64,000 nucleotides of DNA from Nocardia terpenica (GTDB lineage: Bacteria > Actinomycetota > Actinomycetes > Mycobacteriales > Mycobacteriaceae): contig NZ_JABMCZ010000002.1 in assembly GCF_013186535.1 (NCBI RefSeq), positions 1,922,001 through 1,986,000 of the forward strand, given 5' to 3'. Under the pieces are notes generated by a model. That model saw only the letters and a list, made by a program, of their open reading frames with translations. It made no database searches and was not told where the DNA came from. Shown here in pieces: positions 46,960-55,769 of the stretch. A program made the translations under genes and the position numbers. Within the stretch, counting starts at the first letter, position 1. Each line of letters starts with the position of its first letter.

Positions 46960-48084
46960 ATGACGGCAATGTGGTTCGGGCTCGCGGCGATCGCACTGGT
47001 GGGTGCGATCGTGCTGCTGTATTTCGATCGGCTCCAGCGCCAGCGGACCGGTCACGTGCGTCAGGTCTGGGCGAAATCCCAGGGCTACACCTATGTTTCG
47101 GTCGAGCCGGCGCTGGCGTCGACGTGGCGCCGCGGCGCGATGGCCAAACTCGGGTACCTGTCCGCGGTCGACGTGGTCTCCGGCAACCGCAGGGGCGAGA
47201 AGTTCGTGCTCTTCGACCTGGAGGACGCCGCGACGCTGGTCGCCGTGCGCCGCCAGATCGGCTCCGACATCGATATCGACCTGCGGCTCAAGACCGCCAC
47301 CCCGCCCAAGGACCACGACCTGGAACTGCTCGGCGCCATCGGCGACCGCGTGGTCTTCGCGACCAACCCGGACATCGCCCGGCACGCCGTCGACCAGCGC
47401 ATGGTGGCCTTCATCGAGACCCTGCCCGACTCCGTGCAGCAGCTGTGGAGCGAGGGCAACTGGACGCTGGGCATGCTGCCCGTCGGCACCTCCTCGCGCG
47501 AGTGGGAGGCCGCCATCGACGCCGTGCTGCGGCTGTCCGGCCTGCTACACGTGCTACCCCCGGTGGCCGGTGACCGCGGCGGCCGACCCGACGAGGGACA
47601 CGATCCGGGCCGCCCCCGCCCGCGCAACCGCCCGGACCCCGAGAACGAGAACACCGGGCCCGAGCACCCCCACCCGATCGTGGCCCCCGCCGCCGAGCAC
47701 GCCCCGTTCTCCGAGCCACCGCACCACGAAGACCCGCAGGCCGAACAGCCGCCCGCTCCCGAATCGCGCTTCCCGGAACCGCCCGCGGACGATCCCGAGG
47801 ACTACGCCCCGCTGGTGAAAGACATTGCGGGCGAATCGGATCCCGAACCCCCGCGCCGCCCGGCCCTGGCCGTGGTGCCCGATCCGCGCAGTCGCGTCCG
47901 CCGCAACTGGCCGCCCGCCGAGGAATTACCCGAGGACGAGCCCGACGAATCCCGCGCCTTCGACGAGGAGTTCGTCGAAGACGAGTGGCCGGAGCGCCGC
48001 GACCACGACCGGGACGAGCCCGAACGCCCGGGCGGCCCGTTCCACCCCGGGTTCCGCCCGTATCAGGGCCCCGCACCCCGGTGA
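46960..48084 (+). CDS. Membrane-anchored conserved protein, Rv0383c-like
   Basis: 374 residues. An N-terminal membrane anchor (MWFGLAAIALVGAIVLLYFD) leads to a conserved domain of about 180 residues (HVRQVWAKSQGYTYVSVEP, RRGEKFVLFDLEDAATLVAVRR, DSVQQLWSEGNWTLGM), then a disordered Pro/Glu/Asp/Arg-rich tail of about 170 residues. The position next to clpB and pyrE corresponds to Rv0383c in M. tuberculosis. Whether the domain is inside or outside the cell depends on the anchor; the N-terminus has few charges, so out is possible. Function unknown. Confidence 0.75.
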   Translation: MTAMWFGLAAIALVGAIVLLYFDRLQRQRTGHVRQVWAKSQGYTYVSVEPALASTWRRGAMAKLGYLSAVDVVSGNRRGEKFVLFDLEDAATLVAVRRQIGSDIDIDLRLKTATPPKDHDLELLGAIGDRVVFATNPDIARHAVDQRMVAFIETLPDSVQQLWSEGNWTLGMLPVGTSSREWEAAIDAVLRLSGLLHVLPPVAGDRGGRPDEGHDPGRPRPRNRPDPENENTGPEHPHPIVAPAAEHAPFSEPPHHEDPQAEQPPAPESRFPEPPADDPEDYAPLVKDIAGESDPEPPRRPALAVVPDPRSRVRRNWPPAEELPEDEPDESRAFDEEFVEDEWPERRDHDRDEPERPGGPFHPGFRPYQGPAPR

Positions 48085-48214
48085 CCGCCCCCTCGCGGGG
48101 CCGCCTGCGACACTCCGAGGCCGTCTCGGACCGTGCCGTCCGTATCGCCGCCGACCGCGCGGCGATATTCGCGTTCGAACCCAGCTCGTCGAGTGTTAGG
48201 CGGTTGATGACCCC

Positions 48215-49027
48215 ATGACCGAATCCCCCTCGAGTCCGCGCCTACCCGGCGCCACCCGCCCCGTCGCCCTGGTGACCGGGCCCACCTCCGGCATCGGCCA
48301 CGGCTATGCGGAGCGGCTCGCCTCCCTCGGCTACGACCTGGTGCTGGTGGCCCGCGACGAGGAGCGGCTCCACGGCTTCTCCGAGGAAATGCAGCGCCGC
48401 TTCGGTACTCGATCGGAGCCGCTGCCCGCCGATCTCGCCGTGGCCGCCGACCGGGACAGGGTCGCGGCCCGGCTGGCCGAGGGCGTCGAATTCCTGGTCA
48501 ACAATGCCGGAATCGGGCTCTCGGGCGAGCTGTGGACCGTCGACCCGGCGGATCTGCAGCGCCAGCTGGACGTCAACGTCACCGCCGTGCTGCACCTGAC
48601 CCGGGCGGCGCTGCCGTCGATGATCGCCGCGGCCAAGGGGTCGATCGTCAACGTGGCCAGCGTGGCCGGGCTGGTCCCCGGACGCGGATCGACGTACTCG
48701 GCGTCGAAGTCCTACGTCGTATCCTTGTGCGAAGGACTGGCGGGCGGGCTGGCCGGGACGGGCGTCAGAATTCAGGCCCTGTGTCCCGGATTCGTCCACA
48801 CCGAGTTCCACCAGCGAGCCGGTATCGCGACCTCGTCGCTGCCGAAACCGATGTGGCTCACCGTCGACCAGGTGGTGGCCGGTTCACTGCGTGATCTGGA
48901 GAAGGACCGGGTGATCAGTGTGCCCGGTGTGCAGTACAAGGTGCTCACGTCGGTCGCCGGAGTGTTCCCGCGGTCGACGCTGGCCCGGCTGAATCGACGC
49001 CTGTTCAACGCACGCGGAAGGACATAG
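48215..49027 (+). CDS. Short-chain dehydrogenase/reductase
   Basis: 270 residues, classical SDR. The cofactor motif is TGPTSGIG near residue 22, NNAG is conserved (VNNAGIG), and the catalytic Ser-Tyr-Lys is seen in NVASVAGL and YSASKSYV. The conserved LCPGFVHTEF loop fits. The last 70 residues are hydrophobic and basic (FPRSTLARLNRRLF), as in SDRs that act on membrane lipids. The gap to pyrE is 8 bp, so the two share a transcript. The substrate is unknown. Confidence 0.87.
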   Translation: MTESPSSPRLPGATRPVALVTGPTSGIGHGYAERLASLGYDLVLVARDEERLHGFSEEMQRRFGTRSEPLPADLAVAADRDRVAARLAEGVEFLVNNAGIGLSGELWTVDPADLQRQLDVNVTAVLHLTRAALPSMIAAAKGSIVNVASVAGLVPGRGSTYSASKSYVVSLCEGLAGGLAGTGVRIQALCPGFVHTEFHQRAGIATSSLPKPMWLTVDQVVAGSLRDLEKDRVISVPGVQYKVLTSVAGVFPRSTLARLNRRLFNARGRT

Positions 49028-49035
49028 ACACGACC

Positions 49036-49581
49036 ATGATCGAATCGACCGCCGACCGGGATAGATTGGCCGAGCTCGTGCGCGAGCTCGCCGTCGTACA
49101 CGGCCGGGTGACGCTGTCGTCGGGCAAGGAAGCCGACTACTACGTCGACCTGCGCCGCGCCACCCTGCAGCAGCAGGCCGCGCCGCTGATCGGCAAGCTG
49201 CTGCGGGAACTGGTCTCCGACTGGCAGTTCGACGCCGTCGGCGGCCTCACGATGGGCGCCGACCCGGTTGCTCTGGCGATGCTGCATGCCCCCGGCCGCC
49301 CCCTGGACGCCTTCGTGGTGCGCAAGGCCGCCAAAACCCATGGCATGCAGCGCCAGATCGAGGGCCCGGAGGTCGCGGGCAAGCGGGTGCTTGTGGTGGA
49401 AGACACCACGACCACCGGAAACTCACCGCTGACGGCCGTGCGGGCGCTGCGCGACGCCGGCGCCACCGTGGTGGGCGTGGCCACCGTCGTCGACCGGGAA
49501 ACCGGCGCCGACCAGGTGATCGCCGCCGAAGGGCTGGAGTACCGGTCCATTCTGAGTCTGAAGGATCTGGCGCTGGGCTGA
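49036..49581 (+). CDS. pyrE: Orotate phosphoribosyltransferase
   Basis: 181 residues. It contains the PRPP-binding motif VLVVEDTTTTGNS and the flexible loop lysine region (RKAAKTHGMQRQIEG). It converts orotate and PRPP to OMP in pyrimidine synthesis. The phosphate-binding residues are complete. M. tuberculosis has pyrE (Rv0382c) at the corresponding place. The ATG lies 8 bp after the SDR stop. Confidence 0.95.
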   Translation: MIESTADRDRLAELVRELAVVHGRVTLSSGKEADYYVDLRRATLQQQAAPLIGKLLRELVSDWQFDAVGGLTMGADPVALAMLHAPGRPLDAFVVRKAAKTHGMQRQIEGPEVAGKRVLVVEDTTTTGNSPLTAVRALRDAGATVVGVATVVDRETGADQVIAAEGLEYRSILSLKDLALG

Positions 49582-49651
49582 CCATTACTCCTGAGTTAGC
49601 CTTGACGTGGTCAGATGTCCGTTCAGCGGTGAAGGGTCGTGTGAGTCACCA

Positions 49652-50710
49652 GTGGTGAGCATTGCAGTCAACAAGGGTCGCGAGAATGTTGCGATGCTCG
49701 GTATCGGTGCCTACCGGCCGAAACGCATCGTCAGCAACGACGAGGTGTGCGAGGTTCTGGACTCCACGCCCGAGTGGATCTACGAACGCACCGGTATTCG
49801 CAACCGCCGCTGGATCAGCGGCGATGAGACGTTACGGTCCATCGCCGCGGCCGCCGGAGAGCGCGCGATCGTCAACAGCGGGGTCGATCGCGCCCTGATC
49901 GGCACCGTGATTCTGGCCACGTCGAGCTGGTTGAAGCTCACCCCGCACGGCGCCCCGAGCGTCGCTTTCGACCTGGGCATCAACGGCATTCCGGCCTTCG
50001 ATCTGACCTCCGGGTGCGGTGGTTTCGGCTACGCGCTGGGCGTGGCGGCCGATCTGATCCGGGCCGGTTCCGCCGAGTACGTGCTGGTGATCGGCGCCGA
50101 GACGATGACCGTCGGCCTCGACCCGACCGACCGCGGCACCGCGATGATCTTCGGTGACGGCGCGGGCGCGGTCGTGGTCGGGCCCAGCGAGGAGAACGGC
50201 ATCTCGCCCACGGTGTGGGGCAGCGACGGCGAGAACGCCGAGGCCATCTCGCAGGACGTCGATTTCCTGGAGTTCATGAACAAGGCGCAGGCCATGCAGG
50301 GCACCGATCCCGCGGTGACGCCGATCGGCCGGATGTCGCTGCGCATGGAGGGCCAGCGGGTGTTCCGCTGGGCCGCGGTCACCCTGCCGCGAGCGCTGTC
50401 GACCGCCCTCGAGGTCTCCGGCGTGGCCAAGGACGACATCGAGGTGTTCGTGCCGCACCAGGCCAATGCCCGCATCAACGAGCTGATGAAGAAGAACCTC
50501 GGCCTGGCCGAGGAGATCCCGATGGCGGGCGACATCGAGAACACCGGAAACACCTCGGCCGCATCGATTCCGCTGGCCATCGAGGAGATGCTGGTGAGCG
50601 GCAAGGCCAAGGGCGGTCAGCTGGCGCTGGTGCTCGGCTTCGGCGCGGGGCTCAGCTACGCCGGACAGGTGGTCACGCTGCCGCCGGCTCCGGTCGAGCC
50701 CAGCTTCTGA
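49652..50710 (+). CDS. fabH: 3-oxoacyl-ACP synthase III (FabH)
   Basis: 352 residues from the GTG at 49652; the frame opens at 49607 and the true start is uncertain, since no good ribosome-binding site is seen. The triad is Cys122 in SGCGGFGYA, His in PHQANARI and Asn in ENTGNTSAAS. FabH condenses acyl-CoA with malonyl-ACP to start chain elongation; in mycolate producers it links FAS-I to FAS-II. Typical actinobacterial FabH has AGCAGF where this one has SGCGGF, a mild difference around the active Cys. It is followed 8 bp later by the YhhN gene. Confidence 0.88.
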   Translation: MVSIAVNKGRENVAMLGIGAYRPKRIVSNDEVCEVLDSTPEWIYERTGIRNRRWISGDETLRSIAAAAGERAIVNSGVDRALIGTVILATSSWLKLTPHGAPSVAFDLGINGIPAFDLTSGCGGFGYALGVAADLIRAGSAEYVLVIGAETMTVGLDPTDRGTAMIFGDGAGAVVVGPSEENGISPTVWGSDGENAEAISQDVDFLEFMNKAQAMQGTDPAVTPIGRMSLRMEGQRVFRWAAVTLPRALSTALEVSGVAKDDIEVFVPHQANARINELMKKNLGLAEEIPMAGDIENTGNTSAASIPLAIEEMLVSGKAKGGQLALVLGFGAGLSYAGQVVTLPPAPVEPSF

Positions 50711-50717
50711 TCCGGTC

Positions 50718-51404
50718 GTGGCCCGGCCTTTTCGCGCGGCGTACGCCGCGGCCGCGGCGGTGACCGTCTTCGGCGCGGTGACCGGCCGGGACCGCTGGCA
50801 GTGGGCCGCCAAGCCGCTGCTCATGCCGCTGCTGGCCGCCGACGCGCTGCACGGCGGCGATCTCGCGCCCGCCGACCGCGCCCTGCTGCTCGGCTCGCTG
50901 GGCGCGGCCACGCTCGGCGACGTGCTGCTCATCGATCCGGACGACGACCGTCGATTGGTCGCGGGCGCTTCGTCTTTCGCGATCATGCAGGCGGGTTACG
51001 CGGCGCTGTGGTGGCGGCGGGGTGCGCGCCCGCGGGCCGCGGTGGCCGGGCCGCGACTGCTCGCCTGGGCCGGTGCCGGTGCGCTACTGCGTTGGCGCGC
51101 ACCGAATCTCGCCGTCCCGCTGACGGCCTACGGCGCGACCCTCGGCTCCGCCGCGGTACTCGCCTCCGATCCCGCCCTGGCTCCCGACGCGAAAACCGTT
51201 GCCGGGGTAAATGTTCCGGGAAAATCTGCCCGCAGCCGCCTCGGCCTCGGGGCGCTACTGTTCACCGTGTCCGACGGCCTCGTCGTGTTGCGCCGCCTGT
51301 TCGCCCGCGGCGAGCGCTCCCGCAGGATCACCGAGGGCGTAATTCTCTCGACTTACGCTGCGGCACAATATCTTCTGACCGACCCGGTTACAGGCACAGA
51401 ATGA
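50718..51404 (+). CDS. YhhN family (lysoplasmalogenase-like) membrane protein
   Basis: 228 residues with about seven hydrophobic segments, WAAKPLLMPLLAA and TLGDVLLI near the N-terminus carrying the acidic residues typical of the YhhN/TMEM86 family, and LFTVSDGLVVLRR near the end. Members hydrolyse the vinyl-ether bond of lysoplasmalogen or act on related lipids. The GTG start at 50718 is 8 bp after fabH, so co-transcribed. The 3' end overlaps the convergent gene by 17 bp. Confidence 0.82.
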   Translation: MARPFRAAYAAAAAVTVFGAVTGRDRWQWAAKPLLMPLLAADALHGGDLAPADRALLLGSLGAATLGDVLLIDPDDDRRLVAGASSFAIMQAGYAALWWRRGARPRAAVAGPRLLAWAGAGALLRWRAPNLAVPLTAYGATLGSAAVLASDPALAPDAKTVAGVNVPGKSARSRLGLGALLFTVSDGLVVLRRLFARGERSRRITEGVILSTYAAAQYLLTDPVTGTE

Positions 51405-51849
51405 TCCTGTCCCGATCGGCAGGATCGACGCGAATCGAAATGGTCTCCCCCACCGCTATTTTCGGCTGATCTACCGGCTCCACGTCGAAAACTATTGTGC
51501 CGTGGTAGGTTTCGGAACCGGGAATGGTCAGCTCCAGGTCGATCTCGGTCAGTTCCGTGTGATGGTCGGTTCGTTCCAGCCGGTGGACGCCCTCGATGGT
51601 GGCCCAGCCCTCCAGGCCGTGCCGGAGCAGGCGGCGGTCGGCGCGCGAGGGTCGCTGCGACAGCAGCATGCCCAGCCCGACGCAGGAACCGAACATGCCG
51701 ACCAGGGCCACGATCTGGAACGCGATGGTTCCCGGCGGGGTATGTCGGACCACCCAGCCGAGCCAGAACCCGAGGGCGACCAGGTACCCGACGGTCACGC
51801 CGAGCACGGTGCGAACAATGCGTGTGTGGTCCAAGACGACCTCCACCAC
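51388..51849 (-). CDS. Small membrane protein, DUF3592-like
   Basis: 153 residues with two membrane helices (VTVGYLVALGFWLGWV and IVALVGMFGSCVGLGMLL) followed by a beta-rich cytoplasmic-side domain (EGWATIEGVHRLERTD, TYHGTIVFDVEP). That is the form of DUF3592-like proteins. It overlaps the end of the YhhN gene on the other strand by 17 bp. Co-directional with the response regulator upstream at 51917, with a 67-bp gap. Function unknown. Confidence 0.72.
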   Translation of the reverse strand: MVEVVLDHTRIVRTVLGVTVGYLVALGFWLGWVVRHTPPGTIAFQIVALVGMFGSCVGLGMLLSQRPSRADRRLLRHGLEGWATIEGVHRLERTDHHTELTEIDLELTIPGSETYHGTIVFDVEPVDQPKIAVGETISIRVDPADRDRIILCL

Positions 51850-51916
51850 CGCCGATGGGATTCCAGGATAGGCCCCGGACGCCCCTCGTGGCGGCGGTTC
51901 CCGGTCGCGCGGCGGG

Positions 51917-52579
51917 TTACCCCTTCAGCCGCAGCACCGCCAGCACCCGGCGGTGGTGGGTGTCCGACGGCGGCAGGTCCAGCTTCAGGAAGATATTGCC
52001 GATGTGCTTCTCCACCGCCCGCTCGGTGACGGTGAGCGACTGCGCGATGGCCCCGTTCGACAGCCCCTGCGCCATGAGTTCCAGTACCTCGCGCTCGCGC
52101 GGGGTCAGCCGCGCCAGCGAGTCCTGCTGCCGGGTCGCACCCATCAGCTGGCTCACCACCTCCGGGTCCAGGGCGGTACCGCCGGTGGCGACCCGCGCCA
52201 GGGCGTCGACGAATTCGCGCACATCGGCCACCCGGTCCTTGAGCAGATAGCCGACCCCGCTCGCGCCGGAGGCGAGAAGCTCGGTGGCATACCGGGTTTC
52301 GACCCACTGAGAGAACACCAGCACGCCGGTGTCGGGGAACTTGCGCCGCAGTTCGATCGCGGCCAGCAGGCCCTCGTCGGTGAACGTCGGCGGCATGCGC
52401 ACGTCCACCACCGCCACATCGGGCCGGTGCTCGGCCACCACCTCGCTCAGCCGGACGGCGTCGCCGACCATCTCGACGACCTCGTGGCCGCGGTCGGCGA
52501 GCAGTCCGGCCAGCCCGTTCCGCAGGATCGCGCTGTCCTCGGCGATCACCACGCGCAGGGTGGGGTCGGCGGTGGTCAT
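51917..52579 (-). CDS. NarL/LuxR-type response regulator
   Basis: 220 residues. VVIAEDSAILRNGL holds the acidic pocket, VAVVDVRMPP the phosphoacceptor Asp (about residue 58), and FSQWVETRYATELLASG plus YLLKDRV the switch Thr/Lys region. The C-terminal helix-turn-helix is LTPREREVLELMAQGLSNGA with TERAVEKHIGNIF. The ATG at 52579 has GGAGG upstream and overlaps the histidine kinase stop in an ATGA, so the two are translationally coupled. A 703-residue frame across this and the kinase gene is out of frame for the kinase and spurious. Confidence 0.92.
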   Translation of the reverse strand: MTTADPTLRVVIAEDSAILRNGLAGLLADRGHEVVEMVGDAVRLSEVVAEHRPDVAVVDVRMPPTFTDEGLLAAIELRRKFPDTGVLVFSQWVETRYATELLASGASGVGYLLKDRVADVREFVDALARVATGGTALDPEVVSQLMGATRQQDSLARLTPREREVLELMAQGLSNGAIAQSLTVTERAVEKHIGNIFLKLDLPPSDTHHRRVLAVLRLKG

Positions 52580-53964
52580 TGTGGTCCTCCGATCGGCAGG
52601 GTGAGGGTGACGACGGTCGGCCCGCCGGGCGGGCTGTCCACGGTGAGCGTGCCGTCGACCGACCGGGCGCGGGCGGCCAGGCCCGACAGCCCGCCGCCGA
52701 CCACCGCCTCCCCGGTCGGCAGCGTCGGTTGCCGCGCGCCGCCGTGCCCGTTGTCGCGGACCGTCAGCACCAGGCCGTCCGAGCCGGACGGCAGCACCGC
52801 GACCCAGACCCGGTCGGCGCCGGAGTGTTTCACCACATTGGTGAGCAGTTCGGCGGCGGAGAAGTAGGCGATGGCCTCGATGGCCGGGACGGGCCGCCGC
52901 GGCAGCCGCACCCGCAGCTCCACCGGCACCGCGCAGCGCGCCGCCAGCGTCTCCAGCGCCGGTTCCAGGCCCAGCTCGAGCGCGGGCGGATGGATGCCGC
53001 GCACCAGTTCGCGCAGCTCGGTAATGGCCTCCTTGGAGCTGGCCCGGGCGTCGGCGATCAGCTGGGTGGGGTCGGCGCCGGTGGCCATCCGGTCCTCGGC
53101 CCGGCCCAGCGTCATGGCGATGGTGACCAGCCGGGCCTGGGTGCCGTCGTGCAGATCGCGTTCGAGGCGGCGCAGCGTCGCGGTGGAGTCCGCGACGGCG
53201 ACCCGGCGGCCCTCGCGCAGTTCGGCCATCCGGCGCTCGCGGGCGGTCGGCGCGAGCAGGACCAGCATCAGCAGCCGGTGCGCCCAGGCCGTGCCGCGAA
53301 TCAGCCAGGGCACCACGAGGTAGAAGACGAGCACGCCGACCAGGCCGAGCAGCAGCATCCGCGGCCAGGTGTCGAAGTAGTAGTCGCCGAATTGCAGCAT
53401 CGAATGCCGTTCGCGCCCTTGGGAATCCACGTTCGTCGGATGGAACACCGCCCAGACGATCGGGGAGAGGGCGGTGAACGCCGCGATCCCGAAGCCCGTC
53501 AGCACCAGATAGCCCACGCCCACGCCGAGCACGGCCTCGAGGATCAGGAACAGCAGCACCCGGTAGGCGACGCCGTCGGTGAACACCCCGCGCAGCCAGC
53601 CGAGCAGGCCCGGCTCCGGCTCCAGGGGCCGCGGCTCCTCGATCGACAGATCGAGCAGGGCCCGGCCCAGCGCGCGGTAGATCTGCCCCCACACCCGGCC
53701 GCTCAGCAGCACCGTGGCCAGCAGCGGGATACCGAGCACGACGACCGAGGTGAACACTCCGGCGCCGTAGGCGAAGAAAAGGTACGCGCACACGAGGCAG
53801 CCCAGCGGCAGGGCCGCGATCAGGTAGACGAGGTCCTTCCAGGTCCGCGCCGCGAAGGGGGCCCGCAGGATCGCGAGTGTCACGCGCGCGGTGGTCGACG
53901 GCGATCGCGCGGGGCGCTCGAGGGCGATCGTCTGCTCGGCGGAGGTCTCGGTCATAGCATCCAT
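52576..53964 (-). CDS. Sensor histidine kinase (NarX/DesK type)
   Basis: 462 residues from the ATG at 53964 (upstream starts to 54033 are less likely). Residues 1-250 form a sensor domain with about four membrane helices in two hairpins (FFAYGAGVFTSVVVLGIP, VLGVGVGYLVLTGFGIAAF, LLLGLVGVLVFYLVVPWL). The phosphoacceptor His272 is in RDLHDGTQARLV (HisKA_3). The ATP-binding domain has NVVKHSGADR and VRDNGHGGA. The signal is unknown, perhaps envelope stress, as in other membrane kinases of this form. It pairs with the regulator it overlaps. Confidence 0.9.
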   Translation of the reverse strand: MDAMTETSAEQTIALERPARSPSTTARVTLAILRAPFAARTWKDLVYLIAALPLGCLVCAYLFFAYGAGVFTSVVVLGIPLLATVLLSGRVWGQIYRALGRALLDLSIEEPRPLEPEPGLLGWLRGVFTDGVAYRVLLFLILEAVLGVGVGYLVLTGFGIAAFTALSPIVWAVFHPTNVDSQGRERHSMLQFGDYYFDTWPRMLLLGLVGVLVFYLVVPWLIRGTAWAHRLLMLVLLAPTARERRMAELREGRRVAVADSTATLRRLERDLHDGTQARLVTIAMTLGRAEDRMATGADPTQLIADARASSKEAITELRELVRGIHPPALELGLEPALETLAARCAVPVELRVRLPRRPVPAIEAIAYFSAAELLTNVVKHSGADRVWVAVLPSGSDGLVLTVRDNGHGGARQPTLPTGEAVVGGGLSGLAARARSVDGTLTVDSPPGGPTVVTLTLPIGGPQ

Positions 53965-54068
53965 GGTGGTCGGGACGGTGGTGCGCGGCGAGGGAGCGGC
54001 CCACCGAATCCGTGGTGGGGCCAGCCACACCATCCGGCCAGCCTATCGGCCGCCGCTACGATGACGCC

Positions 54069-54737
54069 GTGAGCAGCACCCTCGAACTCATCGGCCCCAC
54101 CGAGTGGGGCGAGCATCCGCACGGCGTCGGGCCGTGGCGCGAGGAGTTCGGCACGCCGCCGCCGGAGGATCCGCGGCTGGACCCCGAGCTGCTGGCGCAC
54201 GGCGATCGCCGCAATGTGGTCGACGCCTATCGCTACTGGACGCGGGAGGCGATCGTGGCCGATATCGACCGCCGCCGGCACCCGTTCCATGTCGCGATCG
54301 AGAACTTCGGGCACGACGCCAATATCGGCACGGTGGTGCGCACCGCCAACGCGTTCGCCGCGGCCGCGGTGCACATCGTCGGCCGCCGCCGCTGGAACCG
54401 GCGCGGCGCCATGGTCACCGACCGCTATCAGCACATCGTCCATCACGCCGATGTGGACGAGCTGCTGGAGTTCGCCGGGCGCGAGGAGCTGACGGTGGTC
54501 GCGGTGGACAACGTGCCGGGTTCGGTTCCCCTGGAAACCGCTCGGCTGCCGCGCAATTGCCTGCTGCTGTTCGGGCAGGAGGGGCCGGGCGTCACCGCGC
54601 GGGCGCGCGAGGCGGCGGTGATGACGGTGTCGATCGCGCAGTTCGGCTCCACGCGCAGCATCAATGCCGGGGTGGCCGCGGGTATCGCCATGCACGCCTG
54701 GGTGAGCCAGCACGCCGACCTGACCACGGCGTGGTAA
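54069..54737 (+). CDS. TrmH/SpoU family RNA methyltransferase
   Basis: 222 residues from the GTG at 54069. The SPOUT knot motifs are ENFGHDANIGTVVRTANAF (motif 1), LLLFGQEGPGVT (motif 2) and SIAQFGSTRSINAGVAAGIA (motif 3). It lacks an N-terminal RNA-binding domain. It methylates a 2'-O ribose of tRNA or rRNA; the target is not clear. Rv0380c is the matching gene in M. tuberculosis. Divergent from the histidine kinase and convergent with the gene ending at 54759. Confidence 0.9.
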   Translation: MSSTLELIGPTEWGEHPHGVGPWREEFGTPPPEDPRLDPELLAHGDRRNVVDAYRYWTREAIVADIDRRRHPFHVAIENFGHDANIGTVVRTANAFAAAAVHIVGRRRWNRRGAMVTDRYQHIVHHADVDELLEFAGREELTVVAVDNVPGSVPLETARLPRNCLLLFGQEGPGVTARAREAAVMTVSIAQFGSTRSINAGVAAGIAMHAWVSQHADLTTAW

Positions 54738-54758
54738 TGCGCTGGGGCGCAGCGGTTT

Positions 54759-55598
54759 TCAGTTGTCGATCGGCGGTTGCAGGCTGAGCCGGTCGGCCAG
54801 GTCGTCGACGGCGGCGGCGTCCATGTACGCCTCGGTGGTCAGCTCGAGGAGGCTGGCCCAGCGGCCGATCCGCGGCGTCCAGCGGTCGATGTAGGCCCGG
54901 GCGTGCACGGCCTCGGCGAGATCGCCGTTGGCGCGCGCGGTCTGCTCCGCCCGCCGCGCCGCCGCCACCGTGTTCTCGGCGAGGGCGAGCTGTTCGCGGC
55001 AGTGGTCGAGGTCGTAGATCTCCTCGCGCACGGTGTCGGCCTCCACCCGCAGGGTGGAGATGAGTCCGCGTAGTCGCGGGTCGGCCGGGACCAGCCGCGG
55101 CATCTCGTCGCCCTCGGGGAGCGGCCGCCCCGCCGCGACCACCGCGCGCAGCCGCCGCGCGCGCCGCTCGTTCTCCCGTTTCTCCCACAGCGCCAGCTGT
55201 TTTCGGTAGTCCGCGAGGTCCTTGCCGGTGACCTCGCGGAAGCTGAGCCGCGCGGTCGCCGTCATCCGCTCGGCGCCCTCGGGATCGAAGACCACCATCC
55301 GCACCTGCCGCGCCTTCGGCTCCGGATCGGCGCGCTCCTCGATGCGCGCGTCGAGCACGTCCGCGTGATGCTCCGCGATCAGCCCCTCGCAGACATCGTC
55401 GAAGACGGCCGTCCCGACCTCGACATAGTTGGAGCACACCCGCCCGCACGTCGGATCGGCGGCGCCGAAGACGCCCTCCCCGCGCTCCAGCACCGTTCGC
55501 TCGCCCTCGGGCACGAGCCGGACCGCCTCCCACCGGTAGGACACCGGGTGGCCCTCGGGCGTCTCGGCAGCGGCAGTACCATCCATCATGTCCTCCAA
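54759..55598 (-). CDS. Unrecognised helical protein next to the ESX accessory genes
   Basis: 279 residues, no signal peptide or membrane segment. The N-terminal 120 residues are mixed alpha/beta with two close cysteines (DPTCGRVCSNYVEVG). From about 130 the sequence is a charged helical region (LADYRKQLALWEKRENERRAR, REEIYDLDHCREQLALAENT) likely to form coiled coils. I do not recognise the family. The location 171 bp after the EspG-like gene, in the same direction, suggests but does not prove a link to type VII secretion. Confidence 0.65.
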   Translation of the reverse strand: MEDMMDGTAAAETPEGHPVSYRWEAVRLVPEGERTVLERGEGVFGAADPTCGRVCSNYVEVGTAVFDDVCEGLIAEHHADVLDARIEERADPEPKARQVRMVVFDPEGAERMTATARLSFREVTGKDLADYRKQLALWEKRENERRARRLRAVVAAGRPLPEGDEMPRLVPADPRLRGLISTLRVEADTVREEIYDLDHCREQLALAENTVAAARRAEQTARANGDLAEAVHARAYIDRWTPRIGRWASLLELTTEAYMDAAAVDDLADRLSLQPPIDN

Positions 55599-55769
55599 GC
55601 GCTTTGGCCCCGGACACCTCCCCGGCGCCCGGACTTGCTCATCTGACTCATCTGATCGATGTGGTGAAGCGCAAAAACGGGCGAAATACGCAGCGGTTCA
55701 TGGTCGAACTACTTGCCTGGCACGACAATACGAGCAACCCGCCCCGACGACAACCGTCCGGCGACCTGA

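Noticed and set aside
51917..54028. 703-residue minus-strand frame that reads as a kinase-regulator fusion
   Set aside because: Only its last 220 residues are real protein (the response regulator); the preceding part is out of frame with the kinase, which has its own complete frame and an ATGA junction.
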